This document shows, piece after piece, positions 43,826 to 56,726 of a stretch of DNA of 64,000 nucleotides (position 1 is its first letter; the number at the start of each line of letters is the position of its first letter). The DNA comes from Marsupella aquatica (lineage: Eukaryota; Marchantiophyta). Under the pieces are notes generated by a model. It worked only from the letters and a program-made list of their open reading frames with translations, made no database searches and was not told the DNA's origin. Where the stretch lies: positions 5,146,001-5,210,000 of the forward strand of contig OZ316898.1 in the NCBI GenBank assembly GCA_973895155.1, in the 5' to 3' direction. Made by a program: the position numbers and the translations under genes.

Positions 43826-46800
43826 TGAAATGATAATATATTATTTTCCTGTATGTGCACATTAGTCTTTTTGTGTGCACATCCATCTTCTATGCACATA
43901 TATTATGGTGGGGCCATAGTGCTTATATTTTTTGAATGTAAAAATTAGAAATTATTATAAAAAACTGGCATATACATACATCATAGTCATGTCATGAGTT
44001 TCTCTCATGCACATGATGACCATAGAGTTACGGTCTAGACTCTAGAGGCTTCACTCTAGACCTAGGCTCTTAATTATAGACTAGAGGCTTCACTCTAAAC
44101 TTAGGCTCTTAATTATAGATTTCAGTTCGCGCTTTTATATTAAGATAATTGGAGGCTTTGCACTTTATTGTAATATTGTATGTGTGCTGGTCAATTGAAA
44201 GTATATTAAATCTAAAGTTTTGATAATTGGAGGCTTTGCACTTTATTTTATTGTAATATTGTATGTGTGCTGGTCAATTGAAAGTATATTAAATCTAAAG
44301 TTTTGAGCAGTTTGGTTTCTGAGTTTTTTAATCATCAGGATCTCTATGAACCCTCGATTCAAATACCTCGGGATGTGAGCGCCTTTGGGATCTGAGAACC
44401 CTATTGGTGCGCACTTGGCTTCATCAACAGTTGATCGACTGCATACGCGCGATCCAAGACCCATCATGGATTTTGCTAGACTCCACGAAGTCCACGACGG
44501 TTCTGCAGTCAAGCAGAGTGTCCCTAGTATGGCTCATTTGCCCGAGGAAAATAGTGTCCCTAGCATGATCTTTGTAAGCGTAGGAAATCATTTTGCTTAG
44601 AGATGTCCGAATCCAAGTCCCTAGAGAGGAGCCAAAAAAGGGATGTCCGTCTCTCTGTCTCCCTCCCCGTCTCTCATTTCACCCCTGATGCTGGTTTTCC
44701 CTTTCTAAAAACAAAGTTTACCAGAAACCTATAGCGGTGAAAACTATTTGGGTTGGTATCATGCGCTGCAGAGTAATTAATGCCTTTTATTGTAGGTAGT
44801 ACATTCAACTACAAATACAGTAATCATCAATGGGGTCCACAATTTTATAGGAGATTACGGTAATTGGAGGCTTGGGTCAACGCCAATCCGCACCGAGGTG
44901 GGCATTTTCCCGAACCTCACGGCTTTGAAATGAATAAGTGTCTCAGCGCGGGTCAGAGGGAAACGTGTAGCCTTTCTAAAATGTATATTCTTCTTTTCTA
45001 AAATGCTTTTCTCTTTGTTTGTAATTTTAAGTGATGTCTGGAGTGTCCCCAGGGATAACCGCGTTACCTTTATGAAACGCTGCTGGCCTGCACCGGGAAG
45101 GCACGCATGTTAGGACTGTTCAATAATTCCTTCAATCCATCTGACCATCTCTCCTCTGCCACCAACCTCAGGAGCAGGTTAGAAAAATGAAAAGAGAAGC
45201 CGTGTTTGAATCATTTTTCTTTATTTTTATTAGGTGTCTCAAAGCTTCATCTTTACACGTGGTGTAGGGCTAAGCTTTCTGGACTGGCCAGGCCTGGGCA
45301 GGCACGCATGTTAGCACCGTTCAATTTCTGCAATCCATCCTTGTGATTCATGGCTCATCTTTACACTTGATTTATGGACGTAAATGTCTTTCACATTGGG
45401 TTGTATAAAAGGTTTTTATGATTGTTTTTCACTAACGTCTGCAATGATTAGAGAGTCTGTGTGATGATTACTCACAAAAGTTATGGATTACGAATTTGGT
45501 CTTTAACTTTTTTTCTCCCCAAGCTTAATCTAGTATTGAACCTAAAGCAACTTTTGGGGTTTGCACTGGGACAATTCTAATAGCATCGGTACCAGTACTC
45601 CCGATCGACCCCGCATCCGCATCAGAGTCGTTCAAGGTTGGGAGGAGGCTTTATCACCCTGCACCAGTGGATGGGATATATTTTTTTCCGGCACAGACCC
45701 AATTCAAAATGATGAATGGCATTTCTGTTGCTTTCCCGGTCACCAAATGCGTTTTCCATGCCTTGACAAAACTCATTTAAGTTGCCTGCACTGCCACATG
45801 GTTACATGCTACATCAAGTCTTCACAATCCCTCCCTGTTGCCTCTCAAGCTTTGTGACAGGATTTGCCAGTAGAAGCTGAATCGAAACTAGAGGTGCAAT
45901 CCATTTTTCTTTGGGGAGGGTGGGAAATTACAGGCTTGCATGGCCCCTCAAAGTTGTCCCATGCAGTGCATGCAGTCGTCAGGTCATTCCTATAGTAAAG
46001 GGCCTTCAAGAGTAACACATTATTGTCTACTGACCGATGGTTGAATCTCTTGTTACGACATTTCAAGGTAAAAAAGATCCCCTTCACAGATATACTAGCC
46101 TGACTTGCGTTTCTCACCTGTTTTCTCACCCTGAAACTTGTACGTACGTACTAGGCACTCCTAGAGGCCTGCTTCACTCTAAATCATAGGCTCCATTAAA
46201 TCCTATAGTAAGAGGCCTTCAATACTTATAGTTACACATGATCGATTGTCTACTGACTGATGGGTGGATCGTCCGTCATCACATTTCAAGGCAAGAAGGA
46301 CCGCATATACATATATACCAGCTTGACTGCCAGACGATTGCCTTCCCCACCTCTTGTCTTGCCCTGAAATTTGCAACCAGTTACTTTCAGAGGCTTCAAT
46401 CTAGACCCCCGTCTATACCATGCATAGGCTCCAGCTCTAGAGTGTGGAGGTTTTACTCTCGTCCATAGGCTCCAAAGAGTGGAGCTTTCATACCGAGCTT
46501 TGGTATACACGACAAGAAAGTTAAATAAAGTTCATGAAGGGAGTAAGCAGATGCTGCACTTCAGGTAAAGTAACTAACTACATTGTACTAATATTTGGTA
46601 ATTAAACAACTATTTAAATTTGCGATTGGTCAGAGTACGTTGTCAGTAAAACACATTGTAATCTGCATAGATAAGCTTACTATAATTCAGATTGCGCAAG
46701 TTTGATCTATGCATTACGAGACATTGATCACTTCCAGATCATCTATTGCGAGTTTTTTTCCTCCGCGAAAAACAGAGAAGAATTCATCAACCGACTTATC

Positions 46801-48528
46801 GCGCGTCAGCTCTGCTACTGTGTACAAGTTGGCAGAAGACGTCAGCTAAGAATTGAGCTAGGCTTGAAACAGGAAGGGGAGACGAAAAAGTACCTGTGGC
46901 TGAAAAAGAGACTCTGTCCCACTACCTTGTGCACTAATAGTTGAAAACTATTGTTGCCCAGCAATGTCGGGTTGAACCTCAAAATAACATCATTATGTGC
47001 AATGCCACATTGATGGATTCAACTCTGGGTACTTTACAGGTGGTCCACGAACTAATTACTCAAAGGAAACGAAAGCCGCATCGAACTTTTGCTCATCCCT
47101 GTTTTAACGGTTTTTTCAGCCAGATGGTTCACCAGTTGGTGGGCATCAGAATCATTCAAATCTTGCAAATCTGGATCTGACTGCCTAGACTGGGAGGAGG
47201 CATATATGATTATATTCCCTTTTCACGTGGGCAAGTCGCGGGAAAATAGGTATCCGGTCAAAGAGTCAAGAAATTGTCATTGACCTGAATGGAAATTTCT
47301 GGTCATCTTCTGCTTCAATCTGGATTTGAATTTTTCTAACTTTTGATGATTAAATTGATGTCCACTTTTTTGCTAGTAATCTGTTCTGCGGTTGTGTTTT
47401 AAGTTGAAAGTTTTCTTGTAGCATTTGCTAACGAGTAGCATCTTTCTGTACCAAAATTTGATGAAGCTGATACCATTGCTAGGATCAATTGCTCAAATGA
47501 TTGCTTCCATGGGAGGACTTCAGGAGTGGTTGCCTTTGCACCACCAAAATTAATCGTGGTCCGTGTTGACAACTGACCCCATAATTTGCGTCATCTTTCC
47601 ACCGGTCACTCAAGTCATTCTCGGTGGTTATTTGTTAGAAGAATATCTTGGGCTCATCAGAAAAGTCGATCAATCATTTTTCCTTCCAATTAATTAGGGC
47701 TCTAGAGTTGTGTCTGCTGCGGGGAAGTTGAAATCTTGAAGGGCAGAGAAGAAAAGATTCATTTGATTAGTTTGCCACTTTGAATTGCCTCAAAGCTTAC
47801 AGGTAGATAATCTAACGGGTTTCCGCTGTCGGTGATATTTTGCTAGTTCCGGGTTGCTTGCGTAATTTGTGCTTTCTCTCGGATTTGGAGCTCGATGATA
47901 GTTTACTTTTGTTCCCTGAGTTTCCCGTGTAAAGAAGTTTGACGTTCGGCAGTGTGGTGTTATGACACAGTCCAGGAAGTTGCTGGGCCAAGGCTACTCA
48001 ATTATTCTCGCTGTCATTCAGAAACTTAATGGCAACCCACTGTTGCTCATGGTGGAACCCAAAACGAAAAACTGTGCGTCTTTGGTAGTGATAAACTCGC
48101 TGGCACGGGCGGATCGAGTCTGATTGATGCTGACGATAAAGTGGGAGGTTCTCCATAAAAGGAAGTGAGCCAATTGTGTGTAATAAGTATGATCCTGGTC
48201 ATCACAAGCCCTGATCTCCATCTTACTAATAAAGCTCAACCTACTCTTCACAAGCTAGGGTCTAGAGTGAAACCTCTAGATTGTAACTTCTAAATATTTT
48301 CAACTGCAGCCTACTCTTCACAACAGGCAAGGGTCTAGAGTGAAACCTCTAGATTGTAACTTCTAAATATTTACATTCAAACAATATAGGTAATATGGCC
48401 CCACCACAACATATGTACATAGAACATGGATGTGCATACAAAAAGCGTGATGTGCACATAAGGAGAATTATATATTATATATGATTATTAAAATGATGAT
48501 TTTTTTTTTATCATTTCATTAAACTTCA
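43826..48528. mobile_element. 4.7-kb element with long inverted arms
   Basis: The left arm (43,826-44,130) matches the reverse complement of the right arm (about 48,222-48,528) in the same order. The blocks are TTAATGAAATGATA; a TGTGCACAT-rich block; TGTGCACATCC with GGTGGGGCCAT; TTGAATGTAAA; and a GAGGCTTCACTCTAGA-type block. Divergence and short indels occur. This suits a DNA transposon of the Mutator or foldback type. Exact ends and target duplication are unclear. No transposase was recognised in the 4-kb interior, which holds a diverged direct duplication (about 46,000-46,140 and 46,200-46,380) and a 78-bp tandem pair (44,144-44,303). It is therefore probably non-autonomous. Confidence 0.6.
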
Positions 48529-49164
48529 AAGAATATGAATAGAGAATATATTTGATAATTCTTTTATTGTCTTCTCCGCTATTCACTTTCAAAGAAGGGG
48601 TAGTCGGGGCTAATTAGATTAGTACTTACCCAACACGGAAACCCAGCAAAAGACTGCATGTGGGCCGTCGAGTTAAGAATGTAGCTCCATGGGGTCCATT
48701 AAGGCTAACTTTACAAGACATCATTCTACACAATTGTGACTTTTCCTCACCACTAGAGGGTCACCAAGAATCTCTTGAAAGTCAAGACATAATAAGCACT
48801 CCACATTATTTAGCATTTTCTTGGGCCCACTCTTTCCATGTGGAACATAGTTGAACACCGTACCTGAATGAGCATGACTCTTGTAAGTCAACTGGAACCT
48901 TTCCATTCATCATACCATCCAGATTAATCTTACAATGGGCCCTGGACTAGATATCTTATAAAGTTAGTTTCAAAAGCTAGAAATGAAGCAGGAATCAACA
49001 TGTTGGCCGAATTGATCCGAATATCCCAATTAATCCGAATATCCGAAAAGCCAAAAATCTAATAAAGGCGGAAAACAAACGACAATTTTGGGAAGATCTA
49101 AGAGCCTAGAAGCCATAGGGCCAAAAAAACTGTTATTATAAACTGGAAGGTACGTGTTCCTTCT
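48529..49164. other. No gene recognised
   Basis: Short frames only. ATCCGAATATCC-type short repeats near 49,016-49,045. Confidence 0.35.
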
Positions 49165-49386
49165 CTGCAGAGCCCAAACTGCTTCATCTGGATATTAATT
49201 TTAAGGTTGATGAAAATACTTTCGTAATGTTCAAGTCACTGCAGAGCCCAAACTGCTTCATCTGGGTATTAATTTTAAGGTTGATGAAAATACTTTCGTA
49301 ATGTTCAAGTCACTGCAGAGCCCAAACTGCTTCATCTGGGTATTAATTTTAAGGTTGATGAAAATACTTTCGTAATGTTCAAGTCA
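49165..49386 (+). repeat. 74-bp tandem repeat, three copies
   Basis: CTGCAGAGCCCAAACTGCTT recurs at 49,165, 49,239 and 49,313. The copies are almost identical, so recent. Confidence 0.92.
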
Positions 49387-50238
49387 GTATCACTAAATAA
49401 CATCCATATTGTTTTGATTTGTTTTGGCATGAAAGTACAGTAGCTCAAAAGTTGAGTAATCTTTTTGAATCTTTCAAAAAGATCTTTCAAGGCAACCGAA
49501 AAAAAAAGTTGAGTGATCTCAGTTTTTCCTTTCAATGGGTTCTCTTGTTTTGTTTGCTGGCGGACAATTAATAATGAAGTCGAACGAAGACGGGTCAATC
49601 TTCAGTACATATGTGCTTCAGCTGGGTTTTTGTTTGATTCGTCATCTGGCGGCAACCTTGTAGTCAGATAATTATCAAACTCATCTCAGTAAAATGTACG
49701 TGACCAAGTCTGGCGTACATCCGTGTATCAGAGATGATATGGAACGGGATGACTGAATTAAGGTTTAGACTGACTCCACCGGAGTGGCATGGGGGCCAAG
49801 GTTGATCTCCTAACGAGGATGCTCGATCGATGTTTACATGGTCGGCTCTTCTGGAAAGTGGAAACCTTCCTGGAGGCGGCTTTCTGGAAAACCGTTATAC
49901 TTCCCGACCTCGTGCGTGGACTCAGGGCCCAAGAGAATCTAAACGGACAAAACTGCAATTGTACTACTGTGACATTGGAATACTCTTGGGCCCTGAGTCA
50001 CAAGTCGTAGAATGCTTAATAGGAAGCTTCCACTTGTCATATGCTAGGCTCGGATCGAGTCCAAGCTTAAGCCTGATCGTCCTGTGGACAAAGCAAGGGC
50101 TGCATATGATTTTGGAGGGGACTGTACAAGCCAGGGCATCATTCTTGCTAGTACATACTCGACAAACTAGTAAATATATGCTATAGATTAGCAAGTTATC
50201 TGTTCAAGACATTTGGAACGTCCACTATCTTTCTGATC

Positions 50239-50393
50239 TAAATTCATGAATTGGTTGGCCAAGTACTGATTTCAGTACAACCCAGCTCCAATGAAAATCG
50301 TGTTGAAAGTATTAGCCTAAATTCATGAATTGTTTGGCCAAGTACTGATTTCAGTACAACCTAGCTCCAATGATGTGTTGAAAGTATTAGCCT
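50239..50393 (+). repeat. 80-bp tandem duplication
   Basis: Two copies starting AAATTCATGAATTG at 50,239 and 50,319. The second has a short deletion. Confidence 0.88.
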
Positions 50394-53300
50394 CTGCACT
50401 AAATTCAACTGGATGTTGCAACTGTCAGCAGCTCTTATTCAGGACACCGTCGCCAACAGGAAGAAGAGCATCAAAATATACTATGGTAGTATCTTCCATC
50501 ATAAGTTTGAACGGCCATGTATTATAGCGAAGGTGCTCTTGACTGACTGATAAGAACGATTTATCCATTCAACTGGTCTTCTTTTGAGGAGAGCAGACAG
50601 TCGGCTGGAAAACTGTCAAACGCAATGAGTAGATAGAAGAATTTCAACTTCGTACGTATAGACCGAATTCCACAAGCCGTCTCCTGTAGGGCCCCTTATT
50701 TACGACGGGGAGATCGATCATATACTCTTTTGCTTACATTTTGGCAGTGAGTGTCCTGGCATCTAGTTCAGGCTTTCGGCACTTCGTTCGGAGTGGTGTG
50801 TGGGGGTTTGAGGGTGGGTTTAGGGTTTCATTCTCCTCTCCCTTCTCTTAATTCCTCGATCTTTTGCTCGTCCTTTTGGGACCTGCGCGTCTTGTTTCCT
50901 TTGATTCCCTTTCGTCAGGTTTTTTTCCTTTCGGTTTTGAGCTTCCTTCAGCCGCTTCTTTTCTGGCTTTGGTTGCTCTAGCTGTACCTCAGTCTCCTTG
51001 TTTTGCACCGAGTCACACTCAAAATTTCTATTGGGTTTCTTCTATCGAGTTATCACAATAAAGAATACCGGGTATTGGACCTTGTCCACGAGACATAAAT
51101 ATTACTTTTAACGAAACATCCACAGATCCAGTAGCAACATAGACGCCTTCGCCACTGTTCTCTCTCTCTCTCTCTGGATCTGTCATGTCAAGCAAGAGCA
51201 GTGTACATGAAAGTCCAGTCCGCGCGTGTGAGTCACTGTCGCGCGCACGAGATTTGCTGTCGGAGGTTCAGGATCATGTGAGTTAATTCCGTGAATCCCG
51301 CGGAGTCAAACCACTCTGCCCAGACTTATTTAGCCGCTGGCAGCTAAGCCCCTGGCTGTTTCTTCTTTCTTTCTTTCTTTTAAAATCGGAGCTCAATTAT
51401 TTGCGAGTCGCCAGGTGAATGCAACGCACGATGTGCAAGGTGATAGGATGAAGGCGAGGGTCCCAGCGGTGAGCTTCCATGTCCACCAAGTAAATCAGAC
51501 CGTAATCTCAAAAACGACTACCAAAAATCTGCCGATGCCGATGCCGATATGTAGCAAAGAACCCCGAAATAACAGGTCAATCAAGTCAGGAGTAGAAAAA
51601 TCCTAAGTAAACCAGCTTGGACGACACGAGATACCACAGGTCAATTGCGTTCGAACCGATTAAGTAGCAGGTTAGAGGAACACGGACCGGAGAATGAGAT
51701 AGAATCAAGATATACCCCTGTTGATAAACCGAAGAAGGGGAAACTGAAGAGAATGATGCATGGTTTTTAGAAAGTCATGGAAGGACGTCTAGGAATCAAA
51801 GGAATTAAGGACACACGAGAGCCGGACAAAAAAATGTTGATTAATCAAATTGAAATGAGAAGAGCAGAACAGTGGACCGTCCGTAACGGTTCACGAATTT
51901 CGGCGATGTTGCTGGAGAAAGGCCCCATCGAAGCTAGGTGTGATCCGGGAAGGAGATTACAAGTTAGAGCAGTTGAACGCATTCATACAAAATGTGACTG
52001 TCTGCAATTAGGGTTTGGGAATGAGTCGTCGAGAGTTGACAGACTGAGTATAAAATCATATATAAGGATATAACCACGACTTGCTGGACGAATTGCGAAA
52101 CAAAATCGGTGCGATGTGCAGACAGAGAGTAAGGATGACACAATCATTATAGCTATAAATGCTAGGAACTGATGGGATGGCCGCGGTGGCCCAGGACCAT
52201 GATTCGGGAGCATTCATCTTTAAAATTAACAAGACGAAAACATCTGTCGATTCTCTCTCCAATCGACTGGCAGCTTGGTGTGGCGAGGCTCTGGCCAATT
52301 TGAACGAGGCACTGGCCACCACTAGGTGGATTCTCCCCATCCACTAAGCCCATTGCTCCCTCTACTCTACTGATGAGTGTCTGAAGAGCAATTCAAGCCA
52401 ACAATTCCAGAATTCAAGAACACCGAAACGTTGTTTCTTATTTAATTTGTGGGCTGCTTGCGCTGTGAATAGAGATGGACCTCTTCTCTGGACTACTCTT
52501 GGGAAATTCTGCCTCATGCTCACCTTACTACTGCCTGTGATGAATCTCCTGCCCAAGGATTCATTCGTGGATTTCGTGCCCTGTGTCTGATTCTTTCACA
52601 ACTCCCCTACATTTTGGGCTGCTCGCTAAACTCTGTGTTGCCCCGTTCTTAGACTAGGAGTTTTTTCCACGTCACCACTGTGAATCTGTGCTGGACTCGG
52701 CTGGGATTCCTGACATCACTGCCCCTTTCCTTCTAGTCCTCATTTTGGATATGGAAGTCAGCCATTGAACTTTGAGATTTAACGTTTGCAATTTTGGATG
52801 ATAATTTGAACAGGCTCTGCCATACGTGTGGAATTTGGCCGCGGGGGAGAGCACGTTGAGCTGGCTTTTAATTGTGGCCCTGGTCTTACTGGTGATGAGC
52901 AAGGTAATGTTGGCTTTTGAGTCATCGACATAAATTTTCAGTGAAATCTCTTTGTAATTAGGGTTGCGTCTTATACAGAAGTATGGGGTCTGATTATTTT
53001 TACAGAGGGCGCGCTGTTGCCCTTCCACTGGATAGTAGTGGCTTACTCGTCACGATGCGTAAGAGAGCTAGAAGACTTATGAAGTTAGGATGAGGAAGGG
53101 AGCTCAATGGGTCTTTATATGAGTACCATATTTGTTGGTTTTGTGAGCGATTTTTGGCTCCTGGATGTTAAGATTATTCCAAACTATCTCGCTTCTCGTA
53201 CAACTTGTAAACGAATGTCAATTAAAGTCAAGGTGGAGGTGGTATCCTTAGATGTTCCGAAGAGATCAGACTGAATACGTGATGATTTAGCTAAAAATGT

Positions 53301-53597
53301 GAAATACTTTAATTTGATAACTTCTTAATTTTCTATTGGGTCATGGGATGTGGACTGTTGTGGTAAAGTCAGACTGGCAATCGCTTGTACCACCATGTCG
53401 AGCCAGGCCAGCTGGTGTACATTTGGGCTGACGATCGAGTAAAAACGGTTTGGATTTAAAAGGAATTCATTCGATTAAAAGTTCATGGAGAGTGACACCG
53501 ACTTTTACAGGGTTCTTCCCCGGGTTCTCCCTCTTTTGCGTGTGTTATCGTGACCTGGAATGCCTGTTCTGACTCATTCTGGATGAAGCAGGTGGCA
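50394..53597. other. No gene recognised
   Basis: Several short frames and a CT microsatellite near 51,160. No protein motif. 5' exons of the adjacent ABC transporter remnant may be here but could not be identified. Confidence 0.3.
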
Positions 53598-53599
53598 GG

Positions 53600-55875
53600 G
53601 CTTGCTGGACCAGTTTTCTTCAAGAAAGCTATGCACGCTCTCACAGGTCCTACGAACAGTGTTATACAAGGAGGCGATGCATGGAACTGTTCTTATTCTC
53701 GTGCTTGCAGCTATAAGCAAAGTAAGTGCAATTTCTCGAGGTTTTGGTTCTAGATTCAAACACAGTTCAATCTCCTACTTTTGGTTGTTATCTAATGCAT
53801 TCAAGTCAGGTTCATATTTCAAGAGCAAAACAGCTTGTTAAAAAGGTGAAGAACCCGTGCTGTATGTTACCATCGTCGAAGCATTGTTTCTTTCATTGTC
53901 TACTGGGCTCAACTTCTGGCGTTCTACTCTTTGCTTTTGAATATATATCTCTTTTAAAGTAGATGGCTTCCCTGCCGCAATCCATTTTCTGCAAGAGTTG
54001 TCCACATCCCAATGCTAGGTGACAGTGTTTAGCTGTCCAGGTTCTGGGTGTGAATTTTGCCTCGTGGTCTTTCCATTTTGAGGTTTTCTTGTGCAAGTCA
54101 GGTGTGGTCGGTTTTCTTTCACCGACCACTGCTTATGTGCCCACGTCGTATGGCAGGCTGTTAGTGCTGGGCTCAATGAGCTTCGGTATTTAGTGTTTGC
54201 CCCACTGGGTCAGTTAACGGGAAGAGGAGTGGGTGTGCAATTAGAATTGATCATATCGATCCTTCGGCTGGATCTGGCCTTCAATCTGGAGCGCAAGAGT
54301 GGTGCTCTTACCCGCATACTTGACCGAGCCCAGTGAAGTCTAGTATATATTTTTCGAGCTGTAGGAATGTTAACATTGCGTCCTGGCTACCAAGAACGCG
54401 ACGTTGTGACGGTGAGCAAGCCTGCTAGTTCAGATTGCAAATCCGAATCTGAAGCAAAGAAAATAGCTGGATGCAGAGCGGTTGTCAGCAGCATTGAATG
54501 CAGGCAAAGCTTTGATTCTATCTTTCGGTAGTGCTGCGGTTATGGCATTTACGGGCTTGAACGTTGCTAAGGGGAGGATGACGATAGGGGACCTTGTTCT
54601 TGCAAGTGGTCTCATACTGCAGATCTCAGGACCTTTACAGGTACGTAACCCTCTAAGTGGTCCGCAGTGGAGTTCATTTGAGTTCACACAAGCAACTGAA
54701 GCTTCAAACTTCTGATCCTCCTCTTGGCCTGACAGTTTCTGGGATATCTTTATCGAGATCTACGACAGTCATTGGTTGATCTGGAGTTATTCTTCACAAT
54801 CCTCAGGTAATGAATAAGGCAGTTCTTCCAGTACCACTGGTTTGTCTGTAAACGTAGGTTGTGTTTGAAACCCAAAATACGTAGGTTGTGTTACTTAAAC
54901 CCTACGTTGCTTTAATTTGTACGAATTGGTGGATGAATTGATCCACCTCATGCCATCTCTATTTTCCATGTGATAGTACCAACTCGCAGCTGACCGATGG
55001 GACGACAGAGCTTGCTTCCTCATATCAGGGTGTGAAACTGTGGATAAAAAATATACATTTCGGGTACACACCTGCTCGTGAGGATAGCTTTGCAAAACTT
55101 GGTCAACACACTGATAATACAACATGTACCTTGGTGGCTATCGAGAAAAATTTCCTTTCATCCACTTCTAATCCAAAACATCAAGAAAGGTTAACAGCAT
55201 GTTGCAAAACAGTTGTGATTGTGAAAGTATGATAATTATCAGCAATATGATCTGAGGTGGGGTCCTGAATTGATTGGACCCCGGATTGGACTCGGCCCAC
55301 AGTAGTGCTTCAACATAGAAATGTTGTTGTCGCTAGGGGAAGGTTGTTTCCAGAGTGGCACTCCATCAAGAAATACATACTTAAAGCTTGTCCTTGTCCA
55401 GTTTCTGAAGGGGAGTCTCCTTCTCAGCGAGTCCAGGACAGAGCATCGACATTGTCGGGACATCTTAATCAGGAAAATGTACAATTGTGAAGCTTCTGCT
55501 ACGGGTCTATGATCCTGACGTGGGAGTTCTATATGTTGATGGCCATGACTTGCGCTCTCTATCACAGGTTTGTCTTTGATTTGCTGCTCCCGAGAAGCAG
55601 ATCCTTGCTAATTATGAATCATTACAATGTGATTCTGAATTTAGAATCTCTAGTTGTGAACTGAAATATTGGCTGAGAGTTGTTGATGTGTAAAGTAGTC
55701 CCAAGGATACTGTAGGTACGTTTTGAACCTGGTTGGCTCTGTTTGATGAAATTCCCCATTCAGCTGAAAGCGGAGTAGATTCTGCAATTGCTCAGGGGCC
55801 CACTAATGACGAAAAAATTGCTTTGTGATACAGAAATCTATTCGTAACACACTGGCAGTTGTTCCACAAGATACG
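53600..55875 (+). pseudogene. Remnant of a half-size ABC transporter (ABCB, ATM/HMT1 type)
   Basis: Exon-sized pieces in order. 53,600-53,646 (LAGPVFFKKAMHALTG) and 53,647-53,721 (VLYKEAMHGTVLILVLAA) are membrane segments. 54,157-54,213 gives NELRYLVFAPLGQ. About 54,260-54,336 gives LDLAFNLERKSGALTRILDR. 54,455-54,640 gives GRMTIGDLVLASGLILQ. 54,736-54,806 gives FLGYLYRDLRQSLVDLE. 54,990-55,100 gives QGVKLWIKNIHFGYTP. 55,445-55,567 holds Walker A to VYDPDVGVLYVDGHDLRSLSQ. 55,834-55,875 is the Q-loop (AVVPQD). Most borders still have GT/AG. These proteins export metal or thiol conjugates from mitochondria or into vacuoles. Walker A reads GTS-stop-SGKCT, with TAA at 55,466-55,468. A transmembrane stretch between 54,340 and 54,450 is missing, and the signature and Walker B region was not found. 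This is a pseudogene. Confidence 0.68.
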
Positions 55876-56726
55876 GTATAAACTCCTCTGCATCCCCTTG
55901 ATCTCACAATGAGACAGCACGATGGCCGTTCCCCCACGTTCCGGAATAGGGGAGAACTTCACATCTGATGCATCTGCAAAAGCCTTCATTAGCCCAACCG
56001 ACCACACAGATGTCACAGCTAGCACCGGATCTGTAAACCAGGAAAACAATGAGCCATTCAATCCATAAAATCGAGAGAGGAGGATTGCTGGGATCAGCTT
56101 CTCGGCCTCATGGTGTGGACTAAGCCCCACTTCGTACTAGCTAGGCATCATTTTCATGTCACCAACCATCTGGGTTCCGTGGATCCACAGTGCGAATTTT
56201 TCTCTGAAATGCACATTCCCATCCTTCGTATAGATCACAAGGTCTTTTCATGGCTGTTCTTGTGGCAAAAAGTGCCTTGAGCCAAGGATCTTTCATTCAC
56301 GGAGAGAGTTGCAACGTTTTGAGCCCTGAAAGAGAGCTTTATGCATACAAGTTGAGGAAAAAAATAGAATCTTTTCACGTGCTGTTGAGGGCACCCTCTA
56401 TTTCTACAGAATATCTTGCACGTTTTTCATGGAAAGTAAAGAAGGTCTGATCTTTGAGCGGACATTTTGGGCAGGGCTAAAAGCTCATTGGGGTGACAAA
56501 TTCTCACGTGGACACTTGAATTTCGTGGTTGTCTTTGAAGGACTCAACCATCTTACATGGCACTACTTGAGGATTAGAATGGCCAACTAGAGGAAGCTAG
56601 AAAGGTCTATTTTTTTGAGACTCTTACATGCAAGATGACATTAAATCCCATATTTACAACTTAGACCACATATACACACCAAGACTTATAAAATCAACTT
56701 ATATAATCAAGCTCCATGAATTACAT
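55876..56726. other. No gene recognised
   Basis: A minus-strand open frame at 55,792-56,130 (112 codons) overlaps the Q-loop exon of the ABC remnant and has no motif. The expected downstream ABC exons were not found. Confidence 0.3.

Noticed and set aside
45040-45110. rRNA fragment (CAGGGATAACCGCG-like string)
   Set aside because: The flanks do not match large-subunit rRNA; only a short coincidental string is similar.
55792-56130. 112-codon minus-strand ORF
   Set aside because: It overlaps the ABC transporter Q-loop exon on the other strand and has no motif.
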